A stretch of DNA of 64,000 nt from assembly GCA_902573565.1 (NCBI GenBank), contig CACGKI010000003.1, positions 1 to 64,000 on the forward strand, written 5' to 3'. Position 1 is the stretch's first letter; the number at the start of each line of letters is the position of its first letter. Made by a program: the position numbers and the translations under genes. This document shows positions 27,478 to 36,383 of the stretch, piece after piece. The notes under the pieces were generated by a model, which saw only the letters and a list, made by a program, of their open reading frames with translations, was not told the origin of the DNA and did not search any database. This stretch comes from an uncultured Prochlorococcus sp. Its GTDB lineage: Bacteria; Cyanobacteriota; Cyanobacteriia; PCC-6307; Cyanobiaceae.

Positions 27478-28134
27478 TTGGATAAAACATTTAATTACAT
27501 AATTTCGCCTGAGATATCTGAATTTAGAAGATTTACACCTAAATTAAAAATAGGTGTACTTGCTTCTGGGAAAGGAACAAACTTTCAGGAGTTAATTAAT
27601 CTCTCAGAAAAAGGAGAATTAGATATAGATATAAAAGTTCTTATAACTAACAAAGATAATGCAGGATGTATAAAAAGAGCTATAAATTCAGACATACCTC
27701 ATAAGATAATAAGAGGTAAAGACTTTTCACAAAAAGAGTTATTTGAATTAGAAATTATAAATACTTTAATTAGTTACGATGTTGAACTTATAGTAATGGC
27801 TGGCTGGATGAAAATTTTAACTCCCTTCTTTATAAGTAAATTTAAGAATAAAATTATAAATATTCATCCATCATTACTTCCCGCATATAAGGGTGGTTCT
27901 GCGATAGAGGACTCTATATTAAATGGTTCAAAAATAACTGGTTGTTCCGTACATTTTGTTAATGAGGAGGTAGATAGTGGTTCTTTGATAATGCAAGCTG
28001 CATTGTCAATTAGAGATGATGATGATATTGAATCACTTTCCAAAAGAATACATATGCTTGAGCATAAAATTTTACCTCACTCAATCACTCATGCTGGTTT
28101 TTTGATAAGAAGTAATTTTATGGAAAATTATTAA
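27478..28134 (+). CDS. purN: Phosphoribosylglycinamide formyltransferase
   Basis: A 218-residue folate-dependent GAR transformylase, step three of purine synthesis. It shows IGVLASGKGTNFQELI near residue 24 (phosphate loop), the catalytic histidine in NIHPSLLPAYKGG, and SVHFVNEEVDSGSLIMQ with the catalytic aspartate. About 20 residues precede the usual family start. The only plausible start is TTG at 27478; no ATG, GTG or TTG sits between it and the conserved glycine loop. A 12-codon ATG ORF at 27447-27485 overlaps the start in another frame, probably by chance. The 3' end overlaps argC by 17 bases. Confidence 0.93.
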   Translation: MDKTFNYIISPEISEFRRFTPKLKIGVLASGKGTNFQELINLSEKGELDIDIKVLITNKDNAGCIKRAINSDIPHKIIRGKDFSQKELFELEIINTLISYDVELIVMAGWMKILTPFFISKFKNKIINIHPSLLPAYKGGSAIEDSILNGSKITGCSVHFVNEEVDSGSLIMQAALSIRDDDDIESLSKRIHMLEHKILPHSITHAGFLIRSNFMENY

Positions 28135-29173
28135 TTAACTCCAGACCTTCATCCATTGCAATTCCACTCATAATATTTAAATTTTGAATTGCTTGCCCAG
28201 TCTGCCCTTTTAACAAATTATCAATTACAGATAAAATAATAATCCTTCCATTACGTATATCAACTTTAACAGAAAGAAAAATTTGGTTTGTATTTTTAAC
28301 CCATTTTGTTGATGGAAATGTATCTACAGGTAAGACTTTAATATTTTTGAAATTCCTATAATAATTATCTAAAAGAATTCTGCAATCATCAGAAGTTAAT
28401 CCTGGATCTCTTAATCTTCCATATATAGTCGAATGCATACCTCTTGAAATTGGAATTAAATGAGGAGTAAAAAGCAGTTCAATTTTATTACCAGAAATTA
28501 AAGATGCTACTTGCTCCATCTCTGAGGTATGTCTATGGTTTATCAATCCATAGGCTGATAGACCTTCTCCACATTCTGATAAGAGTAGTTTTTGGTTTGG
28601 TTCTCGACCACCTCCAGAGGTACCGCTTTTAGAATCAATTACTATGCCTTCATTTTCAATAATTCCTTGCGAAAGAAAAGGAGCTAGTGGAATAAGTGCA
28701 GATGTTGGATAACATCCTGGACATGCAATTAATCTTCCTTTTGAAATGGCTTCTTTATTTATTTCAGGAAGACCGTAGACTGCCTCTTTACATAAATCAT
28801 CATCATTCCTTTTATAAATAGCAGCCTCTTTGGAATATACTTTTTTCCATTCATCTAAGGACTTATATCTGTAATCAGCTGATAAATCAATAACTTTAAT
28901 TCCTCTATCTAATAATTTCCTTGTCAATGTAGAAGATAGGCCATTTGGTAAGCAAAGCAAAGCAGCATCAGCATTTTTTGAAATATTATCTGCTGTAATT
29001 TCTTCTATAAAAGGATCATTGTCTAGATAAATAAAAGGGAAATTATCATTCCACTTTGATCCAGATGATTTATTACCCCCTAAAAACGAAATTTTGTAGT
29101 TTTTATTGCTCTTTAAAAGATTTACCGCTTGAATACCGCCGTAACCAGTAGCACCTACTATTGCAACATTCAT
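28118..29173 (-). CDS. argC: N-acetyl-gamma-glutamyl-phosphate reductase
   Basis: A 351-residue ArgC, the NADPH-dependent reductase of the third arginine biosynthesis step. The Rossmann start VAIVGATGYGGIQAVNLL is at residues 3-20. The active-site cysteine lies in RLIACPGCYPTSALIPL near residue 153, followed by the SGTSGGGREPN loop. The HRHTSEMEQ segment carries the second catalytic histidine (near 215). Length is normal for the bacterial type. ATG start. It diverges from ribBA with 88 bases between start codons and overlaps purN convergently. Confidence 0.96.
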   Translation of the reverse strand: MNVAIVGATGYGGIQAVNLLKSNKNYKISFLGGNKSSGSKWNDNFPFIYLDNDPFIEEITADNISKNADAALLCLPNGLSSTLTRKLLDRGIKVIDLSADYRYKSLDEWKKVYSKEAAIYKRNDDDLCKEAVYGLPEINKEAISKGRLIACPGCYPTSALIPLAPFLSQGIIENEGIVIDSKSGTSGGGREPNQKLLLSECGEGLSAYGLINHRHTSEMEQVASLISGNKIELLFTPHLIPISRGMHSTIYGRLRDPGLTSDDCRILLDNYYRNFKNIKVLPVDTFPSTKWVKNTNQIFLSVKVDIRNGRIIILSVIDNLLKGQTGQAIQNLNIMSGIAMDEGLELINNFP

Positions 29174-29261
29174 TTCTTTGAATTGGCAGACTTTGAGATA
29201 GGATTATAAAGTGTTGTATTTAAGGTAACTAAAACACTATTTTTCTATATTGATAGGAATA

Positions 29262-30986
29262 ATGAAAGAAACAAGTCCCAAATCAAATAATGGAACAATT
29301 TTGGATATAAATGAGTCTTTTAAAATTGAATTTGATCCTATCAGCGATGCTTTAGCGGCAATAAGGAATGGTGAATGCATAATTGTGGTAGATGATGAAA
29401 GAAGAGAAAATGAAGGAGATCTAATTTGTGCGGCACAATTTGCTACTCCTCAGCAAATTAATTTTATGGCTACTGAGGGAAGAGGCCTTATATGTCTAGC
29501 TATGCAAGGTGAAAAACTTGATTCATTAGATTTACCATTAATGGTAGACAGAAATACTGATGAAAATCAAACCGCTTTTACTATATCTATTGATGCGGGC
29601 CCTGAAAATAACGTTTCTACTGGTATTTCAGCTGAAGACAGGGCTAAGACAATTCAAGTTGCTATAAACCCAAATACAAAACCTGAAGATTTAAGAAGAC
29701 CTGGACATATTTTTCCATTAAGAGCAAAAAAAGGTGGAGTTTTAAAAAGGGCAGGTCATACCGAAGCAGCAGTAGATATTGCAGCAATGTCAGGTCTTTA
29801 TCCTGCAGGAGTAATTTGTGAAATACAAAATCCTGATGGTTCCATGTCAAGACTTCCACAACTAAAAGAATACGCAAAACAGTGGGGAATGAAATTAATA
29901 TCTATAGCTGATTTAATAAGTTATCGGTTTCAAACGGAAAGATTTGTATTTAGAAAATCTGATGCAGTTCTTCCAAGTATTTTTGGAAATTTCAAAGCTT
30001 ATGGATATATTAATGAACTTGATGGTTCAGAGCACGTTGCATTAGTAAAACAAAAATCACCAAAATTAAGCGAACCTGTGCTAGTAAGAATGCATTCAGA
30101 ATGCTTAACTGGTGATGCTTTTGGATCTTTACGTTGTGATTGCAGACCTCAGCTAGAGGCTGCTTTATCAAGGATAGAAAAAGAGGAAGAAGGAGTAGTT
30201 GTTTACTTGAGACAAGAGGGTAGAGGTATTGGTCTAATAAATAAATTAAAAGCTTACAGTTTACAGGATGGTGGATTAGACACTGTAGAAGCAAATGAAA
30301 AATTAGGTTTTCCAGCTGATCTCAGAAACTATGGTGTTGGAGCGCAAATATTAACTGATCTAGGTATAAAAAAATTAAAATTACTCACCAACAATCCTAG
30401 AAAGATTGCTGGATTAGGTGGTTATGGAATAGAAGTTATTGAAAGAGTTCCATTAGTGATTTGTCCAAACGATAATAATGCAGAATATTTATCTGTAAAA
30501 AAAACAAAGCTAGGACACATGATAGATGAAGATAATTCTAATTCCATGAATATCGATCCATTTATATCAATTTTTCTAGACGGAGAATATAAATCTATTG
30601 ATCTAGTTCCAATAAAAAATAAAGTGATTGAATTCTGTAGTGAGAAAAACATTAATATTAAACTTGAAAGTAGTCCAAGATTATTGGCTTTTTGGAACCG
30701 ACCAAAATTAGTATGGCGAATTTTACATGATCAGAATAGAATAAACTCCGACATATCTGATGATGAGATAAAGAATATAGAATTTTTTATTCAGTTTTTA
30801 TCCAAATATGAAAATAGTACAAAGATTGGAATTATTGTTTCTAGAAATATTGAACAAGCATTACACCCAAAGAGTAGCATCAAACTAATAAATACAAAAT
30901 TTACTATTAATAATGAAATCTTATATTCATCTACAAGAAAATTTAATCTAGATAAAGAGACATTTAGTATTGTTTTTGAAGACTAA
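29262..30986 (+). CDS. ribBA: Bifunctional 3,4-dihydroxy-2-butanone-4-phosphate synthase / GTP cyclohydrolase II
   Basis: A 574-residue fusion providing both entry reactions of riboflavin synthesis. The RibB half shows [17 protein letters not shown] near residue 44 and [12 protein letters not shown] near 165. The RibA half has the zinc-binding cysteine set in [20 protein letters not shown] near 280 and the catalytic [18 protein letters not shown]. After the usual end of RibA (near residue 425) about 150 extra residues of unassigned sequence follow; cyanobacterial RibBA proteins often have such a tail. I prefer the ATG at 29262, with AGG five bases before, over the TTG at 29250. Confidence 0.95.
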   Translation: MKETSPKSNNGTILDINESFKIEFDPISDALAAIRNGECIIVVDDERRENEGDLICAAQFATPQQINFMATEGRGLICLAMQGEKLDSLDLPLMVDRNTDENQTAFTISIDAGPENNVSTGISAEDRAKTIQVAINPNTKPEDLRRPGHIFPLRAKKGGVLKRAGHTEAAVDIAAMSGLYPAGVICEIQNPDGSMSRLPQLKEYAKQWGMKLISIADLISYRFQTERFVFRKSDAVLPSIFGNFKAYGYINELDGSEHVALVKQKSPKLSEPVLVRMHSECLTGDAFGSLRCDCRPQLEAALSRIEKEEEGVVVYLRQEGRGIGLINKLKAYSLQDGGLDTVEANEKLGFPADLRNYGVGAQILTDLGIKKLKLLTNNPRKIAGLGGYGIEVIERVPLVICPNDNNAEYLSVKKTKLGHMIDEDNSNSMNIDPFISIFLDGEYKSIDLVPIKNKVIEFCSEKNINIKLESSPRLLAFWNRPKLVWRILHDQNRINSDISDDEIKNIEFFIQFLSKYENSTKIGIIVSRNIEQALHPKSSIKLINTKFTINNEILYSSTRKFNLDKETFSIVFED

Positions 30987-30990
30987 ATTA

Positions 30991-31428
30991 CTACTTAAGG
31001 GTTGCCTTAATAATTTTTGAACCATTAGTAAGCTTTAGAACTACATCCATATCATCAGTCTTACCAAAAACAGTATGAACTCCATCGAGATGAGGCTGTG
31101 GTTCATAAACTATGAAAAACTGACTACCGCCTGTATCCTTACCTGCATGAGCCATAGAAAGTGAGCCTTTTAGATGTTTGTTGGAATTTATTTCACATTT
31201 AATATTATATCCAGGACCTCCAGTTCCAGGCATACCTGATGCTCCATCTCGAGTATTTGGACATCCACCTTGAGCCATAAATCCAGGAATAACTCTGTGG
31301 AACGCTAAACCATCATAAAAACCATCACTAATCAAATTTGTGAAGTTTTTAACTGTATTAGGTGCATCTTCAGAAAAAAATTCGATATTAATGTTCCCAA
31401 CTTCTGTTTCAAATAAAGCCTTTGTCAT
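30991..31428 (-). CDS. Peptidyl-prolyl cis-trans isomerase, cyclophilin type
   Basis: A 145-residue single-domain cyclophilin that speeds proline isomerisation during folding. The catalytic core is seen in [21 protein letters not shown] (catalytic arginine near residue 45), [16 protein letters not shown] near 95 and [11 protein letters not shown] near 115. No signal peptide, so it is predicted cytoplasmic. ATG start. It is the last gene of a minus-strand group with DUF3110, dnaJ and dnaK, and ends 4 bases from the convergent ribBA. Its proximity to chaperone genes suits a folding role. Confidence 0.93.
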   Translation of the reverse strand: MTKALFETEVGNINIEFFSEDAPNTVKNFTNLISDGFYDGLAFHRVIPGFMAQGGCPNTRDGASGMPGTGGPGYNIKCEINSNKHLKGSLSMAHAGKDTGGSQFFIVYEPQPHLDGVHTVFGKTDDMDVVLKLTNGSKIIKATLK

Positions 31429-31465
31429 GTTTTATTAAATTAATAATTTATTTATATTTTAATAG

Positions 31466-31852
31466 CTAAAGCAACTTTTCAAGGTTTTCCTTAATGGTAT
31501 TTAAATCAATATCTTCATTGTTATTTTTGTCTCCCTCCCAGTCTTCAACCTGTAGGTTTTTCTGTGGTGGTGAAATTAGTAACCTATCTTCGGCTGTTTT
31601 AGGGATAAAGTTTTTTTCTACTAATTTGAATTCATAATCTAATTTAATGCAGAAGTCTTTTATTTCCTCTATGTCAATCTTTTCAACTGTTGGTAAAGGG
31701 AAATCTTGAGCTTCAAGTAGACCACAATATCTTGTCGCATCGTCCTTATCTTCAAACATAAGAACTATGGTCCTTCCTTTAAGTTCGATTGAATGTATTC
31801 CTTCCTTATCTGTTCCTGAATTATATAAAAGAACAAATATGTTCATAAGCAT
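31466..31852 (-). CDS. DUF3110 domain protein
   Basis: A 128-residue soluble protein with the cyanobacterial/plastid DUF3110 pattern: an N-terminal NIFVLLYNSGTDKEGIHSIEL, then VLMFEDKDDATRYCGLLEAQDF. The C-terminal part (DRLLISPPQKNLQVEDW) is acidic and variable. ATG at 31852 and 31846 are both possible; an AGGTAG lies 11 bases before the first. It sits between dnaJ (27 bases downstream of its stop) and the cyclophilin gene, so it is probably co-transcribed with dnaK-dnaJ. No biochemical role is established for the family. Confidence 0.8.
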   Translation of the reverse strand: MLMNIFVLLYNSGTDKEGIHSIELKGRTIVLMFEDKDDATRYCGLLEAQDFPLPTVEKIDIEEIKDFCIKLDYEFKLVEKNFIPKTAEDRLLISPPQKNLQVEDWEGDKNNNEDIDLNTIKENLEKLL

Positions 31853-31879
31853 TGATTTTTCTACCTACATAATATTTGA

Positions 31880-32806
31880 TTAAGAATCAGAAAGTGATAA
31901 TTCTTGTAATCTTGTATATAAAGCAATTTCTTCATCATTAATATCTGCAGGTATTACTACCAAGATTTCAACATATTGATCACCTACATTATCTTCATAA
32001 GTTAAACCTCTACCTTTCAAACGTAACATTCGTCCGGTAGAAGATTTTGGAGGTACTTGAAGTGTGACATTTCCATCAAGGGTAGGAACCTCTACGGCAC
32101 AACCGAGAAGAGCATCATGAGGAAATAATTCTAATTTATAAAGAACTCTTAATCCATCAATTCTTAGTCCACTTTCCGTTTGTACTTTTAACTGTAGATA
32201 ATGATCTTTTCCTCCTCTTGCAATATTTTCAAGTCTTAGTCGCCATCCATCACCAGCAAAAGGTGGTGTATCAACTTCTACTACAGTTTCATCTTCAAGC
32301 TCTATTAATATTGATGCTCCATTTAAGGCCTCATCAGGAGTTAATTCAATAATTGTTTCAATATCTTGGTGAAGTTTAACTAGTGGTGGTTCTTCTGGGG
32401 AGGTTGCAGGGTATTCATAATTAGTAAATTCTTCTTTATCTATCTTTATTGATTCATCCTCATATGGTTCATCATTATATTCATCGTAATTCTTTGGGGA
32501 ATATTCATATCCAAATAATGAATCAAGATAATCTTGAAAATCAGGAAAACCTGTCTTGAAATTATCATTGTCGTAATTTTCATGGATATTTGCATCCGAA
32601 CTATTTTTTCTTCTATTGGGATCACGTAGATATTCGTATGCTTGATTAATTAATTTAAATCTTTCTTCTGCATTTAGATCATTTTTATTTAAATCTGGAT
32701 GCCATCTTCTTGCTTCTCTTCGAAAAGCCTTTTTAAGTTCTTTATCATCAAAATCAGGGGATAAACCCAAAATTGACAAATAGTCTTTTTTAGAGGAAGT
32801 AGTCAT
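31880..32806 (-). CDS. dnaJ: DnaJ-like co-chaperone lacking zinc finger
   Basis: A 308-residue J-protein. An N-terminal J-domain (DYLSILGLSPDFDDKELKKA) contains the HPD motif in ARRWHPDLN near residue 38. After an acidic tyrosine-rich linker (70-135), where a Gly/Phe region would normally be, come the two C-terminal substrate-binding beta domains (from about 145: TIELTPDEALNGAS, then LLGCAVEVPTLDGNVTLQVP). The CxxCxGxG zinc repeats are missing, so it is a type II/CbpA-like co-chaperone rather than canonical DnaJ. The family start MTTSSKKDYLSIL (ATG at 32806) is preferred over one 11 codons upstream. It overlaps the end of dnaK by 17 bases, strong evidence for a functional pair. Confidence 0.9.
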   Translation of the reverse strand: MTTSSKKDYLSILGLSPDFDDKELKKAFRREARRWHPDLNKNDLNAEERFKLINQAYEYLRDPNRRKNSSDANIHENYDNDNFKTGFPDFQDYLDSLFGYEYSPKNYDEYNDEPYEDESIKIDKEEFTNYEYPATSPEEPPLVKLHQDIETIIELTPDEALNGASILIELEDETVVEVDTPPFAGDGWRLRLENIARGGKDHYLQLKVQTESGLRIDGLRVLYKLELFPHDALLGCAVEVPTLDGNVTLQVPPKSSTGRMLRLKGRGLTYEDNVGDQYVEILVVIPADINDEEIALYTRLQELSLSDS

Positions 32807-34787
32807 TGTCCCATGGGTCTTCGTCCCTAGAATTACCATACCTCGAATTTCTATAATTTCTATTCATTTGATTATCCCAAGGATCATCATCCCAATAATC
32901 ATCTGAAAAGAGTTCATCCTTTAATGATCCGAATGTATTTTTAATAGACTGTAATGGACTATTATCAGTCTTCTTCTCTGCTGCAAATTTTCTGTTTAAG
33001 CCGAATAATGCTTCCTGTAGAGCACTTACTGAAATTTCTAATTCTTGAGGATCATCATCATTTATATATTCTTCAACATCTTGAATGGCTATCTCAACAG
33101 CCCGTTGTTGTCTTTCGGCCCCATAGGGACCAAACTCTAAAGAAGCATCCCTGAGTCTTCTCTCAGCTTGCGCAATAAGAGTTAAAGCATTATTTTTTCT
33201 ATCAATAACAGATCTTCTCTTCCTATCTTCATTAGCTTTTGATTTGGCTTCTTCAATTATCGAATTTATTTCTTGTTCATTTAAATTAGAGCCTCCAGAA
33301 ATTGTAACTGTTTGCTTTCTTCCAGTTGTTCTATCAGTTGCACTTACTTCTAAAAGACCATTAGCATCAATATCAAATGCTACTTGGACTTGAGGTATTC
33401 CTCTTGGAGCTGGAGGTATTCCTGATAGTCGAAATTTACCAAGTGATTTATTTTCAGATGCCAAAGGCCTTTCTCCCTGCCTTACTTGAACAACCACTGA
33501 TGATTGATTAGCTTCCGACGTACTAAATACATCGGATTGTCTAACAGGTATTGGGGTATTCCGAGGTATTAGTACCTTCATAAGACCACCAATAGTCTCT
33601 AAACCTAGAGATAAGGGAGTAACGTCATTTAGTAGTAAGTCTTGTAAATCACCGCTAATAATTCCAGATTGTATCGCAGCTCCAATGGCTACGACTTCAT
33701 CAGGATTAACTGATTGGCATGGTTCATTAGGAACAAGAGTCTTTACTAATTGTTGAACCATTGGGATTCTTGTGCTGCCACCTACAAGAACTACCTCATC
33801 AATATCTTCTGCGTTCCATCCAGAATCATCTAAAGCTATTTGCACAGGCTCTAATAATCTATCTAGTAAATCTTGCGATAATGATTCAAATACCTTTCTG
33901 TCTAGTGTTTCTTCAATATGTAAAGGTCCATCTTTACTTGTCGTGATAAATGGTAAAGATATTTTAGTTTTTTGCAATCCTGACAATTCACATTTAGCTT
34001 TTTCAGCAGCCTCAGTGAGTCTCTGTAAAGCTTGTCTGTCCCTTCTTAGATCAATATCATGATTAGCAATAAATTTTTCAGCAATCCAATCAACTATTTT
34101 TGCATCAAAATTGTTTCCACCTAGCTGTGTATCACCACAAGTGGCTTTAACATCAAATACACCATTAGAAATTTTTAATAATGAAACATCAAAAGTTCCC
34201 CCTCCTAAATCAAAAACCAAAACATTGTTAGAAGAACTTTTTTCAAAACCATAAGCTAGAGCAGCAGCAGTGGGTTCATTTAGAATTCTATCTACCTTAA
34301 TACCAGCTAATATTGCAGAATCCTTTGTGGCTTGCCTTTGTGATTCATTAAAATAAGCAGGGACTGTAATAACGGCAGAATCAACAGTATCTCCAAGATA
34401 TGTTTCAGCATCATTAATTAATTTTCTAATTAATGAGCTTACTAGTTCTTCTGGTGCGTACTCTCTTTCTGTATTTGGACTAAGAACTCTAACGCTTCCA
34501 GTAGTATTAGCCTTTACGTTATAGGGAACAGAAATACTATTCTCATCTAATTCATCCCAGTCACTACCGATAAATCTTTTTAAGTTATAAAAAGTATTCT
34601 TAGGATTTAGAACAAGTTGTCTTCTAGCTTGGTCTCCAATTACTATTTCTTTGTCTTTTGTAAATCCAACTATTGAAGGTGTAGTTCTAGAACCTTCAGA
34701 ATTAGCAATAACAATTGGACGACCAGCTTCTATAACTCCGACAACAGAGTTAGTAGTACCTAAATCAATTCCAACTATTTGCCCCAT
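32790..34787 (-). CDS. dnaK: Hsp70 chaperone DnaK (paralogue)
   Basis: A 665-residue Hsp70. The ATPase domain shows GIDLGTTNSVVGV, a VITVPAYFNESQRQATKDSA stretch near 135, VFDLGGGTFDVSLL near 190 and VVLVGGSTRIPMVQ near 330. The substrate domain begins near 390 with DVTPLSLGLETIGG. The C-terminal tail differs from the usual end: it is rich in Asp, Trp, Tyr and Asn, with DPWDN twice, and ends DNDYFL. This fits one of the extra cyanobacterial DnaKs (DnaK1 or DnaK3 type) rather than the main DnaK2, but I cannot decide which. ATG start. Its partner dnaJ overlaps the 3' end. The 213 bases upstream contain no recognised heat-shock operator. Confidence 0.94.
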   Translation of the reverse strand: MGQIVGIDLGTTNSVVGVIEAGRPIVIANSEGSRTTPSIVGFTKDKEIVIGDQARRQLVLNPKNTFYNLKRFIGSDWDELDENSISVPYNVKANTTGSVRVLSPNTEREYAPEELVSSLIRKLINDAETYLGDTVDSAVITVPAYFNESQRQATKDSAILAGIKVDRILNEPTAAALAYGFEKSSSNNVLVFDLGGGTFDVSLLKISNGVFDVKATCGDTQLGGNNFDAKIVDWIAEKFIANHDIDLRRDRQALQRLTEAAEKAKCELSGLQKTKISLPFITTSKDGPLHIEETLDRKVFESLSQDLLDRLLEPVQIALDDSGWNAEDIDEVVLVGGSTRIPMVQQLVKTLVPNEPCQSVNPDEVVAIGAAIQSGIISGDLQDLLLNDVTPLSLGLETIGGLMKVLIPRNTPIPVRQSDVFSTSEANQSSVVVQVRQGERPLASENKSLGKFRLSGIPPAPRGIPQVQVAFDIDANGLLEVSATDRTTGRKQTVTISGGSNLNEQEINSIIEEAKSKANEDRKRRSVIDRKNNALTLIAQAERRLRDASLEFGPYGAERQQRAVEIAIQDVEEYINDDDPQELEISVSALQEALFGLNRKFAAEKKTDNSPLQSIKNTFGSLKDELFSDDYWDDDPWDNQMNRNYRNSRYGNSRDEDPWDNDYFL

Positions 34788-35000
34788 GATTTTAGATCGC
34801 TAAATTAAAGCAAAAAAATACTAAAAATTTAATTAATTTTTATCTTAGATATCTTCATATAATAGTAAAAATAAATATTTTCAACTTAATTTAAATAAAT
34901 AAGATTATTTATAATTTGTCAAAACGATTATTATCTAATTTAAAACATTCTTTACAGACAAAATTATTGATGTAGTTAACCTAAATAAATTAATATAAAA

Positions 35001-35087
35001 CGGAGAGAGAGGGATTCGAACCCTCGATAAAGTTGCCCCTATACAGCATTTCCAGTGCTGCGCCTTCAACCACTCGGCCACCTCTCC
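35001..35087 (-). tRNA. tRNA-Ser (anticodon GGA)
   Basis: On the minus strand the 87-base sequence folds as a class II tRNA. The acceptor stem GGAGAGG pairs with TCTCTCC (one G-T), followed by the discriminator G at 35001. The anticodon arm GCAGCA-CTGGAAA-TGCTG gives GGA, reading UCC/UCU serine codons. A long variable arm and the T-arm GAGGG-TTCGAAT-CCCTC follow. CCA is not encoded. It lies between the divergent dnaK upstream region and the ferredoxin gene. Confidence 0.96.
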
Positions 35088-35136
35088 CAAGATTACTATT
35101 TTAACTCTTTATTATCCCATTTTTGAGGAAAATTAT

Positions 35137-35511
35137 TTGAAAAAGTCTTTCACAGTAACGATTAAAAATATCGCAACCGGTAAGGTCTACAAAGAACAGG
35201 TTAATAGTGACGAGTACATACTTAAGGAATTCGAAAAAAAAGGTTTCAAACTTGCATTTTCATGTAGAAATGGTTGCTGTACAAGTTGTGCAGTTAAAAT
35301 TAAATCTGGGACCTTGCAACAACCTGAAGCCATGGGTGTATCTCAAGCCTTAAAAGAAAAAGGGTATGCACTACTTTGTGTCGCTAAAGCAACTTCAGAT
35401 CTTGAGGTCGAAACTACATATGAAGATGAAGTATACGATTTGCAATTTGGACAATATTTTGGGAGGGGAAATACAAGAGTTGCACCACCTTGGGAATTTG
35501 AGGAAGATTAA
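35137..35511 (+). CDS. 2Fe-2S ferredoxin, plant type with C-terminal extension
   Basis: A 124-residue ferredoxin for low-potential electron transfer in the cytoplasm. The cluster-binding loop is FSCRNGCCTSCAVKI (near residues 46-60), with the fourth ligand in YALLCVAKA near 85. Compared with PetF (about 97-99 residues) it has extra residues at the C-terminus (DLQFGQYFGRGN and onward), as in ferredoxin-like proteins known from cyanobacteria and plastids (FdC2-type), so it may not be the main photosynthetic ferredoxin. Start is TTG at 35137, with GAGGA 7 bases upstream as a good ribosome binding site. The inositol-phosphatase gene follows after 5 bases. Confidence 0.9.
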   Translation: MKKSFTVTIKNIATGKVYKEQVNSDEYILKEFEKKGFKLAFSCRNGCCTSCAVKIKSGTLQQPEAMGVSQALKEKGYALLCVAKATSDLEVETTYEDEVYDLQFGQYFGRGNTRVAPPWEFEED

Positions 35512-35516
35512 TTATC

Positions 35517-36365
35517 ATGTTTGAATTAACTGAAATAGAGGGACTTGTAAATCAAGTAAACTTATCTAGTTTGTATGAAATAGCCATGAAGTCTGCTCTA
35601 ATTGGCAATGAAATTCTAAAAGTTAATTACAATAAAATTCAAAAAATTTCATCAAAAGGAAGGAAAGGTGATTTAGTAACCAATGTAGATTTGGAAGTTG
35701 AAAATAAAATTAAAGAATATTTATTAGAAGAGACACCAAACATATCTATAAATGCAGAGGAATCGGGTAAATTAACCAAATCTTCGGATTTAACCTGGTG
35801 TATAGACCCATTAGACGGTACAACAAATTATTCCCATGGATATCCTTTTTTTGGGACTTCTATTGGTCTTGTATATAAAAATAAGCCAATAATAGGCGCT
35901 ATATCAGTACCTTATTTAAATGAACTATATTCAGCTTGTGTAGGTTTAGGCTCATTCTGCAATAATAGCGAACTTAAAGTATCGAATCCCTGTAATCTTT
36001 CTGATAGTTTACTTGTAACTGGTTTCTCTTATGACAGATTTGAGACAGAGGATAATAATTATGCTGAATTTTGTTATTTAACACATAAAACCAGAGGTGT
36101 TAGAAGAGGAGGTGCAGCAGCAGTTGACCTAGCATTTGTTGCGGCGGGAAAGGTAGATGGATACTGGGAAAGAGGACTAGAAGTATGGGACCTAGCGGCC
36201 GGTGCTATTATTGTTAAAGAGGCTGGTGGTATTATTTCTGATTATCCATCAGGCGAATTTAATTTAAGTTCAGGAAGAATTTTAGCTTGTTCTCCCAGTA
36301 TTGAGAATGAATTCAAAAATGAACTAGATAAAGTATCTCCATTTAAAAAAAATCTCTATACCTAA
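35517..36365 (+). CDS. Inositol monophosphatase family protein
   Basis: A 282-residue member of the IMPase/CysQ/FBPase fold. Metal and phosphate motifs are DLVTNVDLEVENKI near residue 52, INAEESG near 80, WCIDPLDGTTNYSHGYPFFG near 98, and the C-terminal GLEVWDLAAGAIIVKEAGG near 222. This predicts Mg-dependent phosphomonoesterase activity; inositol-1-phosphate is the reference substrate, but histidinol-phosphate phosphatase and other activities occur in the family. It is immediately followed by hisZ, which makes a histidine pathway role (HisN-like) a reasonable but unproved alternative. ATG start; preceded by the ferredoxin gene. Confidence 0.88.
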   Translation: MFELTEIEGLVNQVNLSSLYEIAMKSALIGNEILKVNYNKIQKISSKGRKGDLVTNVDLEVENKIKEYLLEETPNISINAEESGKLTKSSDLTWCIDPLDGTTNYSHGYPFFGTSIGLVYKNKPIIGAISVPYLNELYSACVGLGSFCNNSELKVSNPCNLSDSLLVTGFSYDRFETEDNNYAEFCYLTHKTRGVRRGGAAAVDLAFVAAGKVDGYWERGLEVWDLAAGAIIVKEAGGIISDYPSGEFNLSSGRILACSPSIENEFKNELDKVSPFKKNLYT

Positions 36366-36383
36366 AATTAGTTAAATATTAAA

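Noticed and set aside
27447..27485. 12-codon upstream ORF overlapping purN start
   Set aside because: Too short and without amino acid bias; likely chance in AT-rich DNA.
29662..30294. Long antisense reading frames inside ribBA
   Set aside because: They are leucine-rich shadows of a conserved coding sequence with no start signal or family resemblance.
32954..34062. Antisense reading frames over dnaK
   Set aside because: They are open only because the codon use of dnaK avoids stops on the other strand; no protein-like features.
34788..35000. Heat-shock (CIRCE-type) operator before dnaK
   Set aside because: No 9-bp inverted repeat with a 9-base spacer of the CIRCE type was seen in the gap.
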